A DNA stretch of 64,000 bases from Metridium senile (taxonomy: Eukaryota; Cnidaria; Anthozoa; Actiniaria; Metridiidae). The notes under the pieces are model-generated. The model searched no databases and was not told the DNA's origin. It worked only from the letters and a program-made list of their open reading frames with translations. Numbering within the stretch: position 1 is the first letter of the stretch; the number at the start of each line of letters is the position of its first letter. The stretch lies in the NCBI GenBank assembly GCA_949775045.1, contig OX459105.1, positions 9,378,547 to 9,442,546 on the forward strand, given 5' to 3'. Both the position numbers and the translations under genes were made by a program. Below, piece by piece: positions 1 to 11,407 of this stretch.

Positions 1-262
1 CGACTTACGGTCTCGTGCAATTTGTACTCTTTGAAAGCACACTCCAGAATTGAACCCGAAACCATATGATTCCCTAAACGAATGAGTATACTATATACTA
101 AGGCTACAAAGCGGCTTGTAAAAACCTCCTTACATGTAAATCTGGTGTGTTTTTCAAAGAGTACAAATTGCACTCGACTTATGGTCTCGTGTAATTTGTA
201 CTCTTTGAAAAGCACACTCCCAAATTGAACTCGAAACCATATGATTACCTATACGAATACTT
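1..262. repeat. Direct and inverted repeat block
   Basis: Bases 1-90 recur at about 174-262 (CGACTTAYGGTCTCGTG start, TGAACYCGAAACCATATGAT end). Between them TTTTCAAAGAGTACAAATTG is the reverse complement of the CAATTTGTACTCTTTGAAAA part. The segment around 117-145 (TTGTAAAAACCTCCTTACAT) recurs near 689-708. Likely a partial mobile element running off the left edge. Confidence 0.6.
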
Positions 263-622
263 AAGGCCGATTTACACGATACGATTTTGACCTATGACTG
301 TAGTATACGATTTGCCTACAACATGTAGTAGGTACCATTCACATTCGCACGACTAGTCGTATACGATTCTTATACGCCATTGCTAAAATCGTGAGTGATT
401 GGACGAAATACTAGTTCAAGTCCTAATATGGAACAAATCACGTCATTTTCCTACGAAAAGTCGTAGGGTTTTGGTCCTTGGATTAAAATCCTACTACAAG
501 TTGTAGGTCGCGTGCGTCAGTCGTAGGCAAGTCGTAGGGGTATTTACTCGGCACGAATTGGATCTCATTTGAGTCGTATACTACAAGTCGCACACGACAA
601 TCGTGCCGTGTAAATCGGCCTT
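263..622. mobile_element. Foldback element, about 360 bp
   Basis: Terminal inverted repeats AAGGCCGATTTACACG and CGTGTAAATCGGCCTTT, with many internal TCGTAGG/CCTACGA blocks that pair with each other. No coding capacity. Same terminal style (AAGGCC...ACACG) as elements at 35888-36082 and 43579-43753. Confidence 0.75.
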
Positions 623-995
623 TATAATAATCATAATAATAATAATAATAACTATATATTAACAAAAAAAGGGCTTCAAAACCCGTTTGTAAAAACCTCC
701 TTACATGAACATCTGATGTTGCTATTTTTGAGCTGTGAACTTGGCACCACAAGTGGTCCTCACCACATAATTTCACGTTTAACATGTTAAGAGTCGGCGA
801 CGTAAAATTTGATATGACACGCTAAATTCGATTCAATTAAACATTGTTTCGAATTTCAAATTATCAAATAATATACTTTTTCTTAGCTCAATTAATATTA
901 GTAATGCTTTAATTTCATCAATTTCGTATCTTTTAGGGTGTAAAATTGAATTTCAGAATTTCGATATCAATTCATATCTTTGCAAATTGAGTACC

Positions 996-1143
996 TTTTA
1001 CTCCGACGAAGGGCTTTAGAAAGCTCAAAACGTCAGTAAAGTTAAGTCGACATTTTTTACGGTGTTACAAATTCCATTCTATTACCTATCGTTTATATCA
1101 AACACCGACGCAGCCTATACTAGTTTACTTGCTAGCTTCCATT
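996..1143 (+). mobile_element. Dispersed repeat with hammerhead-like core, copy 1
   Basis: Core CCGACGA, a hairpin GGGCTTT/AAGCTC, AAAAC-GTC, and flanks CTTTTACT and AGTAAAG that can pair. A shared tail follows, ending CTAGCTTCCATT. Five other copies lie at 9660, 17431, 23470, 23600 and 50412. Confidence 0.7.
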
Positions 1144-1586
1144 GGCATCTTTGAGGGTAACGTTATTCGATTAAGGAGCCTATATTATATTCCATGCATT
1201 CAGTTTCATTTAATGTTTCCATATCATATAAGGGGGTAAACTGCGTCCATGCCACACCATTTTGTAAATGACTGTCCGTATCTAAGTTTTCAAAACGACA
1301 AGCATATCTGGTACTTAACTAAGACCTCGACCCTTCCCTCCCTCCTTTCCTGCCCCACCCCCATCCTGGGTATAAAAGCTGTGTTTTTAATTTGTCGATC
1401 AGTTTATTGCAGTAGAGTGATTGAGCAATTTCAATACCAAACTTTAATTTATTACTACCTCCAATTAGCTAGAATATTGAATTAAAATTTAATCAAAAAT
1501 ATTAAAAACATCACACATATATATACATACAGTTATAAGTTCAAGATTACCCTGTATACCAGAAGGGCTTATCTCCTTCTAGGACC

Positions 1587-1880
1587 TGCATGAATGAAGC
1601 ACTTATTTCAAAAAACGCTGTCGCAGCTTTAGCAAGTTAAGGATCATCAAGCCAACACCGCAATGAATGTTGGTTTTGTGCTGGTAATAAATTACAATTA
1701 CACTTCAGTGTTATCAACAAAATTGATTGTCATACTTGTATACTGAGTAACAAGCACGTATTTTGTTATTAGTTCGAATTCTTAAGAAAACAAGTTTGAT
1801 TCAAATACATTAGAATCACAAAACCAGCATTCAAGTCTTGGCTTGATGCTTGTTGCTCAAGTCGCGACAGCGGTTTTTTT
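1587..1880. mobile_element. Foldback element related to the one at 51351-51612
   Basis: Ends ACTTATTTCAAAAAACGCTG and GCGACAGCGGTTTTTT; an internal segment matches AATGYTGGTTTTSTGCTGGTAAT at 51351-51612, with the inverted partner ACAAAACCAGCATTCA. Confidence 0.55.
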
Positions 1881-2647
1881 TTTTTTTTTTAAATACGTGT
1901 ATACGAATTGGAAATTTAATAATTATACCACACAAATTGAATATACACACAAAATACCCCTCGAAACTACTTTACCTTGACAATACTCAAACCTCTGGCA
2001 TCCAGGGTAGTTCAAGATTAACTCTCACTATCACTTGAGTTAAAATTGAATGCCCTGCCCCCTGTTTACTTAGAATCAGTTGATTTAATACAGCAAGGAG
2101 TGTGCTACGTTAACGACACACAAAACGCCTACTTCTTAGATTTTATTAATTTTATTTCATTGCTTAGAGATTTCATTAGTGCTTATACATAAGAAAGAGA
2201 AGATATAACAATTCTTTATTTTTAGCTACAATCGTTGCTCAATAGTCTCGGAGATAACTTGTATAAAGCTAGTTATTAAATTTTATCATTCATTAAAATA
2301 ATACATCATATTGGTTTTATTAATTACATTGAATTTATGAGTATATTCAGCACAGGTTTGGTATATGAGAGAAATGATACTGAACTAGTTGTATCTTAGT
2401 TGTACCCTAGTTGTACCTTAACAGTTCTTATTAGATATATATGTTAAATATAATCTGAATACAAATTCATATAATATTTTAAAAGCGTATTTACAGATAA
2501 ACGATAATTCAAGAAGCTTCGAGAAGAAAAAATATATATTTTCACTTTTCAAGGTTAGTTCAAGGTTAGATCAAAGGTTAGTTCCATCTGGTAATATATA
2601 TAAACATGTATATCATATATTCATTGATTCATTGGTTTTCATTGTTT

Positions 2648-4594
2648 TCAGTAGTCTTTATAATTAGAAAAAGATTCAAAGTCTGTTTCAGGAAGTTCCT
2701 GGTCATTTTTCTTGTAGTGGCGATACGAATGCATTTCAGATTCCATCTTTGGCGTGAATTGCTTTTTTCTTTTTTCTGACAATGTTGCAAGCTCGGTCAA
2801 TGATTTTCGTTTTGACATCTGTGTAAAAGCAAGGGTTTAGTATATACACCTACTTGCAGTAAGGTTGTCATACAAAATAGAACATTTGTCACAAAGAAAA
2901 TAGAACATTTGTGATTTAGTGCGAAAGGAATTAATTAAAAGACAAAAGAGAGAGTTCAGCTTGAGTGATCTTCTTTTGTCTTTTAATCAATTCCTAGCCT
3001 ATCGTACTAAATCACAAATGTTCTATTTTCTTTGTGACAAATGTTTATTTTTGAATGACAACCTTACTGCAAGTGGGTGTAGACAAATAAGAATTTACGT
3101 TTATGAGTTCCAAAATTAAAAGCAGGTTTTTATTTCAATTATTTCAACCCTCCAAATATATACGAACTGAATCAAGTAAACACCATCGACTAATAAGCCC
3201 AGGCGATGTACTCGGAGGGGTTAAATGACGGGGGGGTGTCCGACTGAGCTAATATTGCAACCCCAAAAATATACTCAAACCTGAAATTTTACACCCAAAA
3301 AATAACATGGCATGCAAATTTTGAACCCAAAAAAATACAAGCCTTGCTGAACTGTATAATGAATAATTTTCTGATACCCGTATCGAAACAAAAATTGAAC
3401 TCGGAGATGTGAAAACCCAAAGAAATACGGGTTTCTTTTTAAGACCTAAAAAAATACGTGGCAGGTCTCTTGACCCAAAAAAATACCCAGAAAGAAAATT
3501 GTTAACCCAAAAAATACGTCGGACCTCCCAGTCATCTTACCCCCCGAGTACATCGCCTGGGCTAATAAGAAAGTATAATTCACCTGCATGCCCAAACACC
3601 ATAGCAATCATGATAAGAATAATTACCAACCAACCAACCAACCAACCAACCAACCAACCAACCAACCAACCAACCAACCAACCAACCAACCAACCAACCA
3701 ACCAACCAACCAACCAACCAACCAACCAACCAACCAACCAACCAACCAACCAACCAACCAACCAACCAACAAACCAACCAACCAACCAACCAACCAACCA
3801 ACCAACCAACCAAGTGTCCAACTTACCAACAATTAACACACAAAAAAAAACAGGCTAAGCAAACCAACCAGCTATACAGCTAGTCATTCAACCAAATTAA
3901 ACTACCAAAACAAACAACCAAACAATCCGGCAGACAGGGAAACCAATCGAAATTCGCAAATCCAATGGATATTTGGTTGGTTGATTGGAAGTCCCGAATT
4001 TTTTTTTCGGGCTTCTATAATTGCAACTGCATAAATTGCTTATTTCTCCGCGACGATCATAATCATACACACATCATATAACCGCGGATCAGACCCACAT
4101 ACGTATCTACATATCTCATTCTGTGGTTTATTGAACTCAGCAAAATGACCTCCTAACAACATATGTGGCTTCATAGCTCAGTTGGTAGAGCATTGCACCG
4201 GTACTGCAAAGGTCATGGGTTCAAATCCCGTTGAAGTCCCGAATTTTTTTTTTTTCTGGCTTCTATAATTGCAATTGCATAAATTGCTTATTTCTCCGCG
4301 ACGATCATAATCATACACACAGGATATTTAACAATAAACAAGCATAAGCTGCAAACACTATAAGTTTGCATGGAAGTAATCATATCTAGAATTAAGCGAT
4401 ACGTAATCTAAGTGCAGTTAAGTAAAAAAAAAAAGTATTGTTATGAAAATCAAGCATCATACCATATCTTTAGTTCTTTTGCCTTTGGGTAAATTCGTTA
4501 TGACACAAACAGTAAACTGTTGATGGCTGTATTCAACTTGTACCAAACACCACAGTATCACAAATAGAACACAAACTTCACGTAACTTTTCCAT
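2648..4594 (-). CDS. Divergent member A of the small secreted protein family (100 aa, 2 exons)
   Basis: Exon 1 (4594-4463) encodes 44 residues: [20 protein letters not shown] is a signal-like stretch, then SHQQ and LPKGKR before the junction. Exon 2 (2818-2648) encodes 56 residues starting MSKRKS and ending NYKDY. The splice is phase 0 (donor GTATGA, acceptor ACACAG). The layout matches genes B and C, and exon 2 shares the LxxLAT pattern, but the two conserved Cys are absent in this frame. A TATAAAA box lies at 4641-4647 (minus strand), about 50 bases above the ATG. The intron is packed with a 237-bp foldback, a second foldback, a CAAC array and two SINE fragments. Could be a real fast-evolving paralog or a decaying one. 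Confidence 0.5.
2845..3081. mobile_element. Foldback MITE with TACACC ends
   Basis: Ends TACACCTACTTGCAGTAAGG and its near-perfect inverse at 3057-3081. Inner arms ATTTGTGATTTAGT and ACTAAATCACAAAT pair. It lies in the intron of gene A. Confidence 0.75.
3197..3566. mobile_element. Foldback element with ACCCAAAAAAATAC iterations
   Basis: Terminal arms AGCCCAGGCGATGTACTCGG and CCGAGTACATCGCCTGGGCT are exact inverses. Inside, an ACCCAAAAAAATAC-type motif occurs at least six times. Confidence 0.75.
3624..3813. repeat. CAAC tetranucleotide array
   Basis: About 47 CAAC units with one interruption (CAAA near 3771). All long frames across it are low-complexity artefacts. Confidence 0.95.
3983..4075 (+). 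mobile_element. SINE 3' tail fragment
   Basis: GTCCCGAATTTTTTTTTCGG followed by GCTTCTATAATTGCAACTGC and ACGATCATAATCATACACAC. The same tail follows the tRNA-like head at 4167, so this is a head-less copy of the same SINE. Confidence 0.7.
4167..4321 (+). mobile_element. tRNA-derived SINE with intact tRNA-like head
   Basis: Head 4167-4239 folds as a 73-nt tRNA: acceptor GGCTTCA/TGAAGTC, D arm, anticodon arm TTGCA/TGCAA with loop CCGGTAC (anticodon GGT, Thr-type), and B box GGTTCAAATCC. Position 33 is C instead of the near-universal U, which argues against a working tRNA. It runs directly into the SINE tail shared with 3983-4075. Confidence 0.75.
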
Positions 4595-4640
4595 GTTGTA
4601 CTTGATCGACTGTTCTTGATCAAACGTTCTAAATAACGGT

Positions 4641-4647
4641 TTTTATA
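4641..4647 (-). promoter_or_regulatory. TATA box of gene A
   Basis: TATAAAA on the minus strand, 47-53 bases before the ATG at 4594; same relative position class as in genes B and C. Confidence 0.5.
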
Positions 4648-4989
4648 GTAATTGACAAGTGCTTGAGTCGGAACACTCAATGCACGCCAACGCTCATAAT
4701 CAATATCTACCAGAAGGTTTTCTGTATGAGATCATTAAGCTACATAGAACGGATGTAGACCCTATTATACGTACGTAATTAGAATTGAGACAAGATTACG
4801 ATATAGAAAAAGTGTTAACTAAATCAATAAGTGAGCCATTCAAGTAGGGGTTAATTTATTTTGGGAACACTTTGAAGATCCGTTTTGTCAAAGCACTTTA
4901 AGGTGTACTACTCAAGAGCAATAATCACGAGCAAAGTCATCTTGCTACTGGGCAATTCAATTGACGTTGTATGATATCTTAAGTTAAAT

Positions 4990-6000
4990 AAAAAAAGGGA
5001 GAAACCATAAAAAGACTACAAAGGAAGAAAAACAAAAGAAGGTGAAACATCTGGAAGAGATGGAAGGGAACTTGGCCAAATTAAAGGAAGGACACTGCAA
5101 ACAAGATGTTGGGGAAAACATACATTTATGCAACATAAAACGGGAGGCTTGATTATGAAACTAGAATGAACAAGAAAAGAAAAAGTAGAAAAAAAGGATG
5201 GAAAAGAAAGAAAAGAAAAACTGAAAAAATAAATTATTGAAAGAACTTTAAAAGAAGGTAATAGAAAATAAACTATTAAAAGAACATTAAAGGAAGGAAA
5301 TAGAAACAGAAGGAAAGGAAATTAAAAAAGAAAAGAAAATCAGAAAACAAAACAAAACAAAAGAAAGCAAAAGAGAAGAAGGAAGAAAGACAGAAGATAG
5401 AGAAAAACCGGTAAGAAATAAGAATAAGGAAAATTAGTAAGTGAGTAAGTAAGTAAGTAAGTAAGATAATTATAACCAAGTAATTAAGTAAATAGGTAAT
5501 AAGTTAATTATAAGCAAGTAAGCAAGTAAGCAAGTAAGCAATTAAGCAATTAAGCAAGCACGTAAGTAAGTAAGTAAGTAAGTAGTGAAGTAATGAAGTG
5601 AGTAGCTAAATAAGTAGGTTAGTAAGTAAGTAAGGGAAGCAAATTCAAGTAAAGGAAATAAAATGAATCAAAGGAAAAGAAAAAAAAGGAAAGGAAAGAA
5701 AGAAAAGGAAAGGAAATGACAGGAAAGGAACAAAAGAACAGAAATGATAAAACAAATGAAATGGACAAGCACATTTAAGATCAAGACAAGAAAATAAGCT
5801 AGGAAAAGTTAAATCAAAAAGCCACAAAAAGGTTTGTGAAAAGTCAATGAATAACTATCATATAACTAAGTAAATAAATAAGCAAATAAATAAATAAATA
5901 AACAGAGAAAAAAGAGAAGGGGAAAAATGCGTAGGATAAGGAAGAAAGGGAAGGAATTAATATATTAAATTAATATTAAAGCAGTTTACAAATATTCTAG
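4990..6000. repeat. Purine-rich tract with AAGT-type array
   Basis: Strongly A+G-biased plus strand through about 5420, then GTAA/AAGT repeats at 5433-5636, then more GGAAA-type sequence. Minus-strand frames here are only Phe/Ser-rich shadows. Confidence 0.8.
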
Positions 6001-7774
6001 AGGAAATGCATTATCATTATAGGCAAGTTTTGTTCATGTTCAGGTTTAATTTGGTAATCAGCTGCATGCTTAGCAGCCCACATTAATTAACATTTTACGT
6101 GTTTTAATATAAAACCTACTCTCAAAATTGATATGACATTTTTTCCATAATATATTTACAAACAACTGGATTGTTTGAATCGAAGAGGGTTTTTATTATG
6201 CACAGTATAAAAGTCTAGACAAAAAAAATGGAAACAAAATAGAAAAAATAAGACGTGGTCACTTGATTGAATTTAATTTAGCACAACTTGCCATCAAACC
6301 ATATAAATGTACATCACACTGACGATGAGGTAGATTCGCTACAAGTCGACTACTATTTAGGGATACTATTCATTTCGGACAAGCCGAAATTCCAGGACGT
6401 GGAGCGAAGCAAAACGGACTTTGAGAAAGTCTAACGGTGAGGGTGAATGGCTAGAATTCATGACAGTCAATATCGCTGCTTAGTCATCTCAAAATGTTAA
6501 CTTTTAGTATTATAGTATAGGGGCAGCTGGTTCTCCTCTCTCACACTGTTCTTTTCAGTTACTAGCGCGAGTGAAGTTTTCTGAAGGCATAGCGCGGGTG
6601 AGTTACGTAAGTCGATTCGATGCTTCAGCTTCATACAATTTCATGGAGGAATCATCACCTTTTTTTCTCTCTTCTTTTTACTGTTCTGTATCCCTTATTT
6701 ATTGTTTCATTTTGTTGTTGTTGTTTTTTTTTCTCTCTTTTTTAAAGTTATTACATTTGTTTGAGTGTTACTACGAGGATACTTTCAAGAGCCTTGGACA
6801 CCGTGAGTTTTTTGTTAGTTTTTTAATCCATATCCCTTCGTGAATAGATTAGTGATAAGATTTATTATGAACGCTCAGTGTATTTGAACACACAGTGCTT
6901 CATTTTTAGAGGATTTGAAGCAGCTGAATGTTATTAAAAGAATACAGTAACATGTAAAAAGTCAAGTGTTCACGTTTCGAGTATCCTCACAGTTTGTGAA
7001 AAAAACAAATTGTGATATTGTATATTTTGATGTGCTGTTTCATGCATGTTATGCAGAAGTTTATTTATTAATTGAATTAATTATAAAATAACATATTAAA
7101 GTCAAGTGTTCACGTTTCGAGTATCCTCACTGTTTGTGAAAAAAAATTGTGATATGTATAATTTGATGTGCTTTTTCATGCATGTTATGAAGTTTATTTA
7201 TTAATTGCATTAATTCTAGAAACTAGTAATCAGTCCCCTCCTATCCCCTCGTTTAGAACATGGCCAAGATATCAATCTATCTAGAAAAAAATATTTTAAT
7301 TAATAATCCTTTGTTTTCCTCTCCATTTCGCACATTTTCCTGCTATCTAGATCTGTAGCCTGTGTACATCCCCACCCACCCCTACACGGGCTAGGCTATC
7401 TGGAGAGAGCACCTGCAAGCGGATAACTTAGTGTTACGCTTATGTAAAGCTAGAAGATTTAAGATCGACTTCACTAAGTTATTTATTAACTGAATAAAGT
7501 TATTGATTGATTGATGGATGGATGGATGGATGGATGAAAGCTGATGGATGGACTAAACCAAACCAAGATGGGGCGATAGTGGTTTTATCTGTCGTTGTTT
7601 TAATCTTGTAAAGATAAGCTCCTTGAAAAGATATAAGTTATTTAAGCAGTTACCGTAATATATAGCAAATGATTGTGTTGATTCCGATCTTACTTAGAAC
7701 ATTTGTAAGGGTTAGACAATGAACGCGAGTGTCCTATGGGATGTAGAGTCTAACTATCTTAGAATATGATCACA
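6001..7774. other. Intergenic; one tandem duplication, no supported gene
   Basis: A roughly 140-bp unit at 6960-7080 recurs at 7101-7216 (GTTCACGTTTCGAGTATCCT start, TTTATTTATTAATTG end). A short GGAT array is at about 7508-7540. Nothing else recognisable. Confidence 0.5.
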
Positions 7775-8167
7775 TAGACCGATGTCATAAAAATGGCCGC
7801 CACTAATTATCATATGTCTTAAAATTTGTTTTTAGCAAAAGGAAAACTATCAAATGATTGAAACCTAATTAAGTTATTAATAACATATTAAAGTTTGAAA
7901 AATATATATTAATTTCTGATGAAGTTATAAGGATTAAAAAAATACTGAAAACACCAAAACGAGGCATTTTAGGACTCAGTAGAAAATTACATACAAATCT
8001 TTACATGTTTATTTCACTATAACTTTGTTCACATTTTGTCCAGGGCTGTAAAATTTTCCAAAAATGTTTATTTTTGTTAGTTCTTAAATATATATGCCAG
8101 TGAAAAAATATTCATATCTGACTTAATTCCGAAAAACACAATGGCAGGCATTTATGACATCGGTCTA
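7775..8167. mobile_element. Foldback MITE, about 390 bp
   Basis: Ends TAGACCGATGTCATAAAAAT and GCATTTATGACATCGGTCTA; internal ATATATTAATTTC and ATATATGCC parts pair loosely. No coding capacity. Confidence 0.7.
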
Positions 8168-8430
8168 TGCACACACGAAGATTGTTGTCAAAATTAAATA
8201 TCACATGACCATAGCAAAACAGCGTTTTATTATATGGCTTACTATATAGTACTTATAATGCATTGTGAACGTTTATATAGAATTTCGTTGGCGAGGTGAC
8301 AAAACAATAAAAATCAAAGGTCCTCGCCAGTGGAATACTATATTTAGATACTATGGGATATAGAACACTAAAATACAGTCATCTGATTGGCTGAGTGGAT
8401 GTGATCATTTTCTAAGTATACTTCGTTATA

Positions 8431-8690
8431 TACACCTATATCAATTAACGTTGTCCATCTGAAATGGTTGATCTGAGACCGATAGGAATTGTGGGAGCTC
8501 GTTAAATTGCAGATACACTATTATAATCACTCTTGAATATTAATGTTTACTTCTGAAATACTGTTATCTGTAATTCAGCACCATTCAAGTGTGATTAAAA
8601 CAATGTATTTGAAATTTAACGAGCTCCCACAATTCCTATCGGTCTCAGATCAACCATTCCAGATGGACAACGTTAATTGAAATAGGTGTA
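8431..8690. mobile_element. Foldback MITE, CACCTAT family, GGAATTGTGGGAGCTC core
   Basis: Arms of about 90 bp: TACACCTATATCAATTAACG with GAGACCGATAGGAATTGTGG, mirrored at 8601-8690. Sister copies at 10963-11222, 18829-19093 and a diverged one at 53657-53870. Confidence 0.85.
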
Positions 8691-9659
8691 TACTTCCCCG
8701 TTAAAGTAGGATGTATATTAATGTAACTTGTTTGAGTTACCCACCAGCTTGGTTTGGTAATCCTTAAATGAAGGCCGAATGTTTTATTGCCATGTGCAAA
8801 GTATTTTAAAGTTTCTCATCAACTAGTTTCGAATATTAACATGGCTCTATTCAAATTAGCTATGCTAAAATAGATACCCTGTATAAATATTGATTAAAAA
8901 TAAATAAAAAAATAAACAAGTTTATAACATCATCTAAGAAACATTTGCACGAAAAGCTGACTTGTTCAGTTATTTTTTAATTTTATTACATACACTTGTC
9001 CGTTAAAGTCACAACATCTCGAAAAAAGCTTCAACACAGCGACTTGTGTTGGCTAGAGAAATGAAAAGTCTTAATGCATTAAGAGAGTTAAGTTCCTAAA
9101 TCATTCTCAAGGATAAAATGTTGTTTTAAAATACAATATTTAAACGTTTCCTTGTATATGCATGGCGGTGTGTTTTGCTTCGATGAAAGTAAAAAGCTTT
9201 TAAATATTAGTTACGAAGCTTTAAGTGGCTGTCAAAGAAAGCAACGCAACGGATTACCCCTTAGAGACCTGCCTCGTATACTAGCATATACTTTAGTTAA
9301 CCACGTTAGATTGTTATAAATATATACCACGTAGCTAGCTTCCGTATCTTAAAAAGCGGCCCACTACATAAATAGTTTTTTTCCACACCTGTATATTTCC
9401 TTGCGCGCTGATTGGTCGACAGCCGTGGTGAATAAGAGCATCAGTAAGATCACTTAAACAAGCGGCGATTTGTAAATATCGTTTTATCACGGAAAAAACT
9501 GACCCGGCGTTGATTGTATGTGCGCCAATACAGTTTGCTTAGCTATAGGATTATGTGAAAAAAAACCCGTGTCATTAATTTTGTTTTGTACACTGCGTTG
9601 TGCAGTACTCATCAGACTTACAACGTACGAAGTGAAGTCAACAGTAGGTCAATATAAAT

Positions 9660-9797
9660 ATGGAAACTAGCGAGTAAATTATAAACTAGCATAGGCTGCG
9701 TCTGTGTTTGATATAAACGATACTAATATATAATGAAATTTGAAACACCGTTAAAAAAAGGTTGATTTGACTGACGTTTCGATAGCTTTCAAAATAA
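9660..9797 (-). mobile_element. Dispersed repeat with hammerhead-like core, copy 2
   Basis: Reverse orientation of the copy at 996-1143: starts TGGAAACTAGCGAGTAAA, ends with CTGACGTTTCGATAGC. Confidence 0.65.
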
Positions 9798-10145
9798 GAT
9801 CAACATGTTAATATAGTATATATACAAAGCTAATTTTGAATAATTCGAATGACGTCATATAGTGACAAATCAGAAGATATTTGTCGAAAATGTGTAATCT
9901 TTGAAGGGTGTATTAATCAGCTCTTACTATTAAAGCGCTTTTAGAAAATGATAAAAAGGAACAAAACAAAAAAAACAGGTTCGTGCACGTGCGTTAATAT
10001 AATTCTATTTCATGGGAAATCGAGTTTTAAACTAGTACAGTTTGATTCAGTGTTGGCATGATATTTGTCATATAGGCAATAAAATATGATTTGTAAAACC
10101 GTAAAAAAGGATACTTAATTTATTGACGTTTTGAGCTCTTGCCCC

Positions 10146-10369
10146 GGGCCTTTTAGGGTCGAAAATAAGACCCTCGTGTACCTTTTAGGGTCTCGAACTG
10201 GCACCGTACCTTTTAGGGTCAGTTTTCGAACTTAAGATTATACATATTGAATAAATTAATGATACATATTGTTAAATGTGGTCGTACCTTTTAGGGTCTG
10301 AAATCAGTATCTGATCTGAGTTAATTCATGCATACCTTTTAGGGTAGATTTACAAAACTGTCCGTCAAA

Positions 10370-10402
<33 letters not shown>

Positions 10403-10403
10403 C
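10146..10403. repeat. ACCTTTTAGGGT interspersed motif array ending in a C tract
   Basis: CCTTTTAGGGT occurs five times between 10150 and 10345 with variable spacers, then a run of about 30 C. Looks like part of a degenerate repeat, not coding. Confidence 0.7.
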
Positions 10404-10628
10404 ATTCCGGGGCTCTAACCCTTCATAGGAGTAAAAGAGATAACTAACGGTGGTTTAATTTTACTCATGTTTTTATTCATGACTTGCAATCCATTTTACA
10501 CTTATTGATCACTGCACTACTGATTTGAATTAATCTGTCGATCAACCTTAGCCTCGATAGCGTACAATCTATTCTTTAGAATTTGACTACAGTCTATAGA
10601 ATTTTTTTAAATATTTCAATTGTTTGAT

Positions 10629-10765
10629 AGAGCATGCAGATTGCGTATGACTGTGAAACGTTCGGTGCCGTGTGCGTGCTTTGCCGCGACCGTGATGTTT
10701 TTGACTCCCTTGCCGTGCCTTGACAGCGTTCGTGCCGTGAGCTTTTCATAGTCGTACGAAGTTTG
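10629..10765. mobile_element. Foldback MITE, GTATGACTGTGAA family
   Basis: AGAGCATGCAGATTGCGTAT at the left and TTTTCATAGTCGTACGAAGT at the right; GTGCCGTG inner segments. Related copies at 15455-15723, 35008-35158 and 36173-36590. Confidence 0.65.
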
Positions 10766-10777
10766 CGCCCATGCATG

Positions 10778-10964
10778 TACACCTTATTGCAAGAACGTTG
10801 TCATACGAAAAAAGAACATTTGTATTTAGTGTGTTAGGAATAAATGAAAAGTACAAAAGATGATCACTGAAGCTGAACTCTTTCTTTTGTACTTTTAATT
10901 TATTCTTAACACACTAAATACAAATGTTCTTTTTTCGTACACTACGTTCTTGCAAGTAAGTGTA
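10778..10964. mobile_element. Foldback MITE, TACACC ends, AAATGTTC core
   Basis: Ends TACACCTTATTGCAAGAACG and ACGTTCTTGCAAGTAAGTGT. Inner arms AAAGAACATTTGTATTTAGT pair with their inverse. It shares its last TA with the next element. Confidence 0.8.
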
Positions 10965-11222
10965 CACCTATTTCAATTAACGTTGTCCATCTGGAATGGT
11001 TGATGTGAGACCGATAGGAATTGTGGGAGCTCGTTAAACTGCAAATGTACTATTATAACTACGCTTGAATATTAATGTTTACTTCTGAAATACTGTTATC
11101 TGTAATTCAGCACCATTCAAGTGTAATTAAAACAATGTATTTGAAATTTAATGAACTCCCACAATTCCTATCGGTCTCAGATCAACCATTCCAGATGGAC
11201 AACGTTAATTGAAATAGGTGTA
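10963..11222. mobile_element. Foldback MITE, CACCTAT family, abutting the previous one
   Basis: Close copy of 8431-8690. It starts on the terminal TA of 10778-10964, so two different elements lie end to end. Confidence 0.85.
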
Positions 11223-11407
11223 TACACTCCTTAGATTACAGCGAGTTGTAGTCAAATAGTGTAAAGAATATGTTACATGTAAACGCTATCGAAGCTAAGG
11301 TTGTGGGTCTATTACTTAAAACTTCTCTCTTCGCTTTAAGCTATCTATCCTTTAATTCGTAGTTTGCGTTTATTGTTATCTCATCGCGAGGCCTTTTACT
11401 GCAATAT

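Larger units (their letters stand above)
623..2647. other. Intergenic, repeats only
   Basis: Apart from the hammerhead-like repeat copy (996-1143) and a foldback around 1587-1880, I see A+T-rich sequence with no supported gene. Short open frames at 1249-1485 and 1850-2038 show no domain or splice logic. Confidence 0.5.

Noticed and set aside
3624..3813. Possible CRISPR-like array
   Set aside because: Perfect tetranucleotide repeat without spacers in a eukaryotic genome.
3409..3858. Thr-Asn-Gln-Pro and Leu-Val-Gly-Trp repeat frames
   Set aside because: Direct translation of the CAAC array in several frames; no conserved flank.
5276..5827. Phe/Ser/Leu-rich minus-strand frames
   Set aside because: Same cause: purine-rich tract on the plus strand.
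6571..6843. 90-codon plus-strand frame
   Set aside because: T-rich tract inside, no splice context, no recognisable domain.
10300..10345. Telomere-type TTAGGG
   Set aside because: Occurs only within the spaced CCTTTTAGGGT motif, never in tandem.
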